NCBI GenBank assembly: GCA_001695595.3
Contig: MBPM02000042.1
Coordinates: forward strand, 62,001-126,000
Reading direction: 5' to 3'
Length of the DNA: 64,000 nucleotides
Source of the DNA: Plasmopara viticola
Taxonomy: Eukaryota > Oomycota > Peronosporomycetes > Peronosporales > Peronosporaceae
Below are positions 58,780 to 64,000 of the stretch, one piece after another. How positions within the stretch are numbered: the first letter of the stretch is position 1; each line of letters opens with the position of its first letter. Under the pieces are notes generated by a model. That model did no database searches, was not told the origin of the DNA, and was given only the letters and a program-made list of their open reading frames with translations. Made by a program: the position numbers and the translations under genes.

Positions 58780-59415
58780 CTACAAATTGCAGATCGCTTC
58801 GATAACGTTTTTATAAATCTTTCGATTGATGATATCTATCATCATCGTGCTCTTTTTTTCTGATGTTGTTCGTTTGTATAAATCGATGAATGTCTTCATT
58901 GGAATGTCAGTTGGGATATCCATACAGATGATACCAAGGTCTCGCTATGTTAGGTTTCGACCGAATATCACATATTGAGAGTTGATTCGAATAGTATTTG
59001 GAATTCCGAAATAACTTTGTGAAATGTAAATCATACTAAAGCCTTGCTTACGTCCTCGGTAAGTATTGTCCAATAGTCATCTGCGTCCTCTTTGGTCCAT
59101 GACCAAGTCATCAAAGATTATCAACTTGCTAGGTTCAGAATCGTATTCACTCATTGCTGGGACCATCCCTTCCTCGATCACCTGGACGTTGTCGATAGTG
59201 TCTTTGAGGTGATCATACAGCGTCTCGTTGGTCTTTGTACAAATGACGATTTTGGTAAAGCATTTGCTCAGAAGCGCTATTATATACAGCACGGTGTTTG
59301 ACTTTACCGATCCACTAGGACTTGCAACGCACATTCTAAATGGCAGCTCGAAGTGTGGATTCTTTGGAAACTTCTTAAGTTTAGACTTCGGTATTGATTC
59401 GTAGAAGTTTTGCAT
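58780..59415 (-). pseudogene. Viral genome-packaging ATPase (A32/HerA type), broken
   Basis: From ATG 59415 the frame gives FELPFRMCVASPSGSVKSN, a Walker A in which GSGKT has become GSVKS, then IVICTKTNETL and Walker B KLIIFDDLV. A frameshift near 59070 follows. The second frame has YRGRKQGFSMIYISQSYFGIPNTIR, the conserved sensor/arginine region, then a TAG near 58930, and ends AICNL at 58780. The size, about 210 residues, fits packaging ATPases of this virus group. Family knowledge: the ATPase threads DNA into the preformed capsid. Altered P-loop, frameshift and stop show it is inactive. It diverges from the fibre gene. Confidence 0.82.
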
Positions 59416-59436
59416 TGTATAGTATGGTGATCAAAT

Positions 59437-61440
59437 ATGTCTCTTCCTCCAATTGTCAATTCTCCTCTATTCAATAGCCCTTACTTTAATGCATCTAATG
59501 GATATCCTACTACTTCTACAGGCGATCAAAGATACTTGCGGCTTGGTGGTGCTGGAACGTTATCTGCATTGAGCGTGATCGGCAATCTTGATTGCGGTTC
59601 TCTGACGATTGGTGGAACTGCGTTAGATTTGAGTGGATTATCATATCTTTCAGGTATAACGGCTGGACCCGCTCAAGCTTTTAAGGCTCTGGTATTGAAT
59701 CCTGGTAAGGCTATCTCGGGTATCATCTCTATTACATCTACAAGTATTACTGGAACACACACTGCTGGGGGGCAACCAAATATTACATCGCTTGGGACTC
59801 TAATTAGTATCCTTTCTGTTTCGACAACTGCAAATAATGGAGTATCAATCTCAAATAGTTCTGCTGCTGCCCAAGCCAATAAAAAATTCATTAGCAATCT
59901 TTATGCTGGTAAGATTGAAGTTAGAGGTACTTCAGCAAGCAATTCAAATACGATGTATTTCTACCATAACGGAGCTATGTTCATCGATTCAACTGGAAAC
60001 GTCGGCACTGGAACTCTACCATCTTATCAATTGGATTTAGGTGGGTCTGGAACTGGAATTAACACTGGATCGCCAAAATTCAATGGAACTACTTTTGATC
60101 AATCATTGTACTTGTCGATTACTGAAGGTAGTGCTGCTGCTTCGAAGGCGGTGGTGCTGAGTTCAATTCTTGATTATAGTGGAATCAATAATTTAGGATG
60201 CTCCAACCTTACTGCTTCAACGAGTATGGCTTCACCTGCTATCACAGTCGATACGATCAATACCTCTGCTCAACGAATCGGCAGTGACATCTACTGCTGC
60301 TAAACTCAATTACAACGATATTGCAACACTCGGGGCGTTTCAAATATCTAAAACAATGACATTGGATAGTTCTGGTGTAAGCTTGATGCCTTTGGGCACG
60401 TCAATAACAATTGTTTGCGTTTTTACGGGAAATACAGCAAATTGTGAAACGATGAACATTTATCGAGTATCTGATACAAATGGATTGGTCATTGCATCAA
60501 CAACAACATCAGCATCTAACAACAAAACGTATCCGGTGTTGAATTTAATATCAACTGATAATCCTATCTCATTCGTAGGCGGTGTTTCAGCTACAAGTGC
60601 GGATTTGTTCAATATCAATTGAAATGACAAGCCATCCGTGGGTTTTACGTCGCAAACGCATAGAATTTGTTTCAATGTTGGAAATTCACAGCCATACAAG
60701 AGTGGTCTCCCTCATGCATACACCCTGGCTACCTCAGCGGATGCGTTTTGTATAAATCCTTCCGGATCGTCTCCTACACCGTCAAGTGGTTGTCTTTACC
60801 TTGTCTTTGACACTATTAATAAAATGATACTTAACACCGACACGCCATGCACTAGCTCATTTGGGACTGCTCCTCCCACACTAACTCTGGTAATGTTTAT
60901 AATAAAGCATCTAATGCACTTAATGATGGAACTGCTAACTACGATATGCCGATTTTCATGAAATAATCAAATGCAACGCCCATTGGTTTTGGATTGCAAC
61001 TGAGCAACGCAACAAATGCAGCCTCGACTAATAGCGCATACTTTGGGACTACAACTACCAATGATTTGGTTATGATGACTGCAAACACACGAAGACTTAC
61101 AATAACCTCGGCGGGTAGAGTTGGTATCGGAATTGGATCTCCCTCAGCCTTTTTGCACGTAGCAGGATCAAACTCATACACAGTTGGTGTTGTTGGAACA
61201 TCAACTTGTTATCAATACAACGTGCAAGGAAATATTTGAAGCAATCTTGGTTTAGGCCCAGTCAGTATTACAGTGTCTGCCATCTTTCATCTTCAATATT
61301 CTGCTCGCAATCTATTTACACAAGCTCTGACAGACGACTCAAAGAGAATATTGCGCCAGTCTCAATTACATTGGAGCATTATGATCCGTTAGAGCCAGTT
61401 ATCTACTCATCTACGTGTAGTCAAGATCAAATATGATCAG
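59437..61440 (+). pseudogene. Viral fibre protein with S74-type chaperone domain, broken and truncated
   Basis: The frame starts MSLPPIVNSPLFNSPYFN and keeps a Gly/Ser/Thr-rich beta-repeat pattern (LGGAGTLSALSVIGNLDCGSLTIGG) for 289 codons. It then shifts near 60290, has TGA at 60620, shifts again near 60870, has TAA at 60964 and TGA at 61237, and shifts near 61280. Later blocks carry NTRRLTITSAGRVGIGIGSPSAFLHVAGS and SSSIFCSQSIYTSSDRRLKENI. SDRRLKENI is the start of the intramolecular chaperone (peptidase S74) domain that trims and trimerises phage-type fibres. That domain then stops after about 40 residues instead of about 100, right at the host boundary. Family knowledge: fibres bind the host surface. 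Confidence 0.85.
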
Positions 61441-62185
61441 ATGGTTATTTCTAGCTACTCGCCGGCACTAAAGTCATATTCGTCACCTCAGTCGTCGCCT
61501 TCATCTTCTTGCTGCTTCTCTGCTTCCTCCTTGGTGTTATTGCGGTGATAACCAAGCGAATCGGAATGGGAAACCAAGCTTGAAAGGAACGCGTTGAATA
61601 CACTCCGTCCGCTCCTCGTCCGCTTAATCTGTGCATAAAACGGCATCCAGAGTAATCCTATAGGGGACAAAATGAAAATTACGTGGTGAAAGACTAATGT
61701 CAGAAAATTTAGTTTTTTTTTAATAGTACGCTTATAGCTCACATCCTTCAAATACGGTCTTGACGACATCCTACGATTTTGATCCGTCACCATCGCTTGC
61801 CTGTTATTGTTAGACTCTAAGATCATATATCGAATCGTTGCATATTACGCTCGAACGTTATGCTTGGCAAATCCATCAATGCTGTCCCCTCGAAAAACTT
61901 GACAACGATTGCGTCGCTTTGTCGCTCTTGTCGGCGATTTACGACTTGTTTCCACGCCTGTTTACGAGTAAACTCAACACGCGATGACTAAATGATATGC
62001 GGCAGCTAACGCGTCTTCACGATCAAGCCTATCGAAAGCTTGCATCTTCAAGATTGCGCAATAAATCACGCATGTTCACAGAACGGTGCGAGTAAACACT
62101 CTCATTATCAAATATTATAGATTTCATCTCTCTCGCGTAATTTTAAAAAAATCCACCAATGTCGTATTGATCGACTTCCCTCGCA
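61441..62185. other. Right flank of the endogenous virus and dynactin promoter
   Basis: It contains the right end of the viral element, a possible small minus-strand gene (61488-61826) and the 5' leader of the dynactin gene. The last 350 bases have no coding frame. Confidence 0.5.
61488..61826 (-). CDS. Possible small membrane protein
   Basis: An 112-codon frame contains LTLVFHHVIFILSPIGLLWMPFYAQ, a plausible transmembrane segment, then SGRSVFNAFLSSLVSHSDSLGYH and an acidic Glu/Lys-rich tail. A donor-like GTGAGC and a CTGACATTAG acceptor inside the N-terminal half suggest an intron, but the phases I tried do not join cleanly, so the 5' end is unresolved. Most likely a host gene neighbouring the insertion. 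The stop lies about 50 bp from the virus fibre end. Confidence 0.4.
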   Translation of the reverse strand: MILESNNNRQAMVTDQNRRMSSRPYLKDVSYKRTIKKKLNFLTLVFHHVIFILSPIGLLWMPFYAQIKRTRSGRSVFNAFLSSLVSHSDSLGYHRNNTKEEAEKQQEDEGDD

Positions 62186-64000
62186 ATGGATATACTGGTA
62201 GGCGCGCGCGTTGCTTTTGGCGCCGGCAAAACCGGTATCGTGCGCTTCGTTGGTGAGACGGACTTTGCCAGTGGTGAGTGGGTGGGCATTGAGCTCGAGC
62301 GACCCGAGGGGAAGAACAATGGTGAACTCAATGGCCGCGTTTACTTTACGTGCGCGCCCAATCACGGTCTGTTTGTTAAAAAGTCAATGGTTCGAACGGT
62401 ATTATCGTCTTTTTCTGGCGCTAGCAAGATACCACTGAGTCAGCGAGTCTCAGGCACGGAGGCGTCTGTCTCCAGTGGCTCTCGACTCTCGGGGCAAACG
62501 ACACGATCGTCATTAAGCACACCAAGCAGCAAATCCAGCATACCCATCGCGTCAGTGGCCAGATCGCGGCTGTCGCTCGATAAACGGTCGTCTGTAGGTA
62601 GCGCTACTACGTCAGGAAGTCTCGTAGCATCAGATGACCAGCTAGCTGAGGCGAGAACGCGTATAACAAAGCTGGAAGAAGAGCTAGAACAAAAGAATCG
62701 CCATGTGGAACAGCTACGACAGAGTGTAGTTGTCATGAAGGAACTCGCATCAGCCAACAGCGAGAAGATCAAGATTTTGGAAGCGCAAGGTCAGGAAGAG
62801 AGCGAGGCGATGGGTACTGAACAAGCGCAGACTCAGAGTGAAGCTGACGGAGACGAGACGATGCATGAAACCATCGCAATGGAGGACGATGGAGCCACGT
62901 CTTCGCAGGAAGATCTGGCACGGCAGGTTGAAAGCATTCGGGAAGAAGCTGAAGAGCATGTACGCTCTGTGCGTGCAGAGTTTGAAGAGCACATTGCCGA
63001 GCTACAAGGCGAACACGAGGAGCAGCTGGATGAGCTTCGGCTTGAAAATGCTGCGCAAGCGTCGGATATCAAGTCGCTCGAGGCAGAAGTCGCACAACAG
63101 AAGACGCGCATTGCAGCGTTTACGACAGCGGAGCAAAAGAAGGCAGAAGACGTGGCATTGGCCGTGGCCAAGGCGAGTTCAGGGGCTCGTAAAGTGGAAA
63201 CTTTAGAGAAACAGGTTGCAGAGTTGCAAGACATGGTTGAATTAATGACGTTAGAGAAAGAAACGGTGGAAATGGATCGAGAACTTGCAGAGGAACACGC
63301 TGAAGACCTGCAACAGGAAATTGAAAAGTTAAAGGCTGCGATGGCGTTGTCGGCGACGACCGGACCGGCTTACGCAGAAGGATCATCAGGAAATGCTGGA
63401 GACTTGACGGAGGAGAACAACAAGCTTCGAGCAGCGGTCAAGATGCTGCACGAGCGTGCGTCAGAGGAGAAGGCAGAATTGAGCAAGAAACTCCGGCAAG
63501 CACAACGGGAAAATGCTGAGCTTGTGTCGTTGAGGGAAGAGGTGGAAGAGCTGGTACGTTGACGAATGATTAGCAGCTATAAGGGCTGTTGACATTTTTT
63601 GTATGGAACTCGTGTTGTAGAGTGCAAAAAAGATCAAGTTGGAAAGCGAAGTCGAGGATTTAAAGGAGATGCTAGATCTTGCGAACGCATACGAATCGAT
63701 GGTGGAAGAGTTGACAGAGAAAAACTTGAATCTTGGTGAGAAACTTGCCGAGCTTGAGACTACGGTCCAGTCTCTCGAGTCATTGCGTGAAGTGGACCAG
63801 GAAATGGAACATCAACATACTGAATATGAGGCGGAACTGCGGGCTGAAATAAATACCCAGCGAGTGACGCTACAGGATCTAAAACAAGCAACTCTGGACC
63901 AAAGGACGGTTATGGAAGACAAAGAGCGCACGATTGCTCGCTTTCGTGATCTCGCACATAGCCATCGCGAAGAGATTGCGCAACTAAAGGCAAAGCTTCG
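62186..64000 (+). CDS. DCTN1: Dynactin subunit 1 (p150Glued), partial at window end
   Basis: Exon 1 is 62186-63553 and exon 2 starts at 63621 (67-nt intron, GTACGT..TAG, phase 0) and runs off the window; 582 residues are visible. The CAP-Gly domain is at about residues 8-70: GKTGIVRFVGETDFASGEWVGIEL, then GKNNGELNGRVYF and HGLFVKK. The usual GKNDG signature is GKNNG here. A Ser-rich basic linker follows, then a coiled coil from about residue 150. Exon 2 contains YESMVEELTEKNLNLGEKLAELE, the motif typical of dynactin p150. Family knowledge: p150 links dynein to microtubules through CAP-Gly for cargo transport. The remaining C-terminal part is outside the window. Confidence 0.88.

Larger units (their letters stand above)
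52200..61440. mobile_element. Decayed endogenous Polinton-like DNA virus
   Basis: About 9.2 kb of viral genes lies between host genes. The order and strands are: small Cys/His ORF (+), primase-SF3 helicase (+), GIY-YIG nuclease (-), minor-capsid-like protein (-), tyrosine recombinase (+), small unknown (+), small unknown (-), penton-like jelly roll (+), packaging ATPase (-), fibre (+). This combination of D5-type helicase, A32/HerA ATPase, capsid genes and recombinase is the hallmark set of Polinton-like viruses and Mavericks. In-frame stops and frameshifts are spread through nearly every gene. No major capsid protein or family-B polymerase is seen. The absence of polymerase fits Polinton-like viruses with a primase-helicase, and the recombinase suggests integration other than by an rve integrase. 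Left and right ends are approximate. Confidence 0.88.

Noticed and set aside
52528..61440. Alternative genetic code explaining viral TAG/TGA stops
   Set aside because: Frameshifts occur in the helicase, recombinase, capsid, ATPase and fibre genes, and TAA stops interrupt the minor-capsid-like and fibre frames. Decay explains everything without recoding.
51726..61460. Similar TTATTCTAGCTA and TTATTTCTAGCTA near the two virus ends as attachment sites
   Set aside because: The match is only about 12 bases with an indel, which can occur by chance in AT-rich DNA, and the right copy lies in a host 3' flank. An empty-site allele would be needed.
62833..63234. 133-codon minus-strand frame over dynactin
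   Set aside because: It is Ser-rich antisense of the coiled coil; the regular Glu/Leu heptad pattern belongs to the plus strand.
1..64000. CRISPR arrays, rRNA and tRNA genes
   Set aside because: No regularly spaced repeats and no rRNA or tRNA-like segments were seen on reading the window; a covariance-model scan was not possible here.

Overview
This window looks like nuclear DNA of a Peronosporales oomycete (Phytophthora or downy mildew type). The grounds are compact genes with many short introns (about 40-120 nt, GTACGT/GTAAGT/GTGCGT donors, CTGAC/CTGAT-like branch sites), an ankyrin-FYVE-TPR protein of the kind found in oomycetes, and wide gene-free stretches holding decayed Ty3/gypsy and Ty1/copia retroelements. 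This is inferred from gene style and content; no species marker was seen. An intact MORN5-like gene hints that the organism keeps, or recently kept, flagellated zoospores.

Layout. 1-6175: gene-free, decayed repeats. 6176-15270: first gene island with two unknown membrane-associated proteins (-), a VHS-GAT sorting adaptor (+), a three-exon MORN5 homologue (-), an ankyrin-FYVE-TPR protein (-) and a seven-exon DCAF13/SOF1 ribosome-biogenesis protein (-). 15271-28522: 13 kb without an intact gene, with Ty3/gypsy relics. 28523-32272: a 12-exon SNF5/SMARCB1 homologue with an HMG box near its C-terminus (+), tail-to-tail with frataxin (-). 32273-35597: gene-poor. 35598-39270: AFG2/SPATA5-type AAA ATPase (+), tail-to-tail with a membrane-anchored cyclophilin (-). 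40271-44158: a complete but decayed Ty1/copia element with recognisable LTRs and a 5-bp target-site duplication. 46347-50231: a six-exon multi-pass protein (+), CMC4 (-), a five-exon COPI-associated/TVP15-like protein (-) and an unknown disordered protein (-). 50726-51484: a trypsin-like protease reading frame without a clear start, just after two palindromes. 62186-end: dynactin p150 (CAP-Gly plus coiled coil), cut by the window edge.

The main discovery is at about 52.2-61.4 kb: a decayed endogenous DNA virus of the Polinton-like/Maverick sort inserted between host genes. In order it carries a small Cys/His protein, a primase-SF3 helicase, a GIY-YIG nuclease with a C-terminal zinc-binding tail, a small minor-capsid-like protein, a tyrosine recombinase, two small unknowns, a jelly-roll (penton-like) capsid protein, an A32/HerA-type packaging ATPase, and a long fibre ending in an S74-type chaperone domain. 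Nearly every gene carries stops or frameshifts, and I see no major capsid protein, so it is a genomic fossil. Many real genes here are split by introns, and the exon structures below were worked out by hand from splice sites, reading phase and family conservation.
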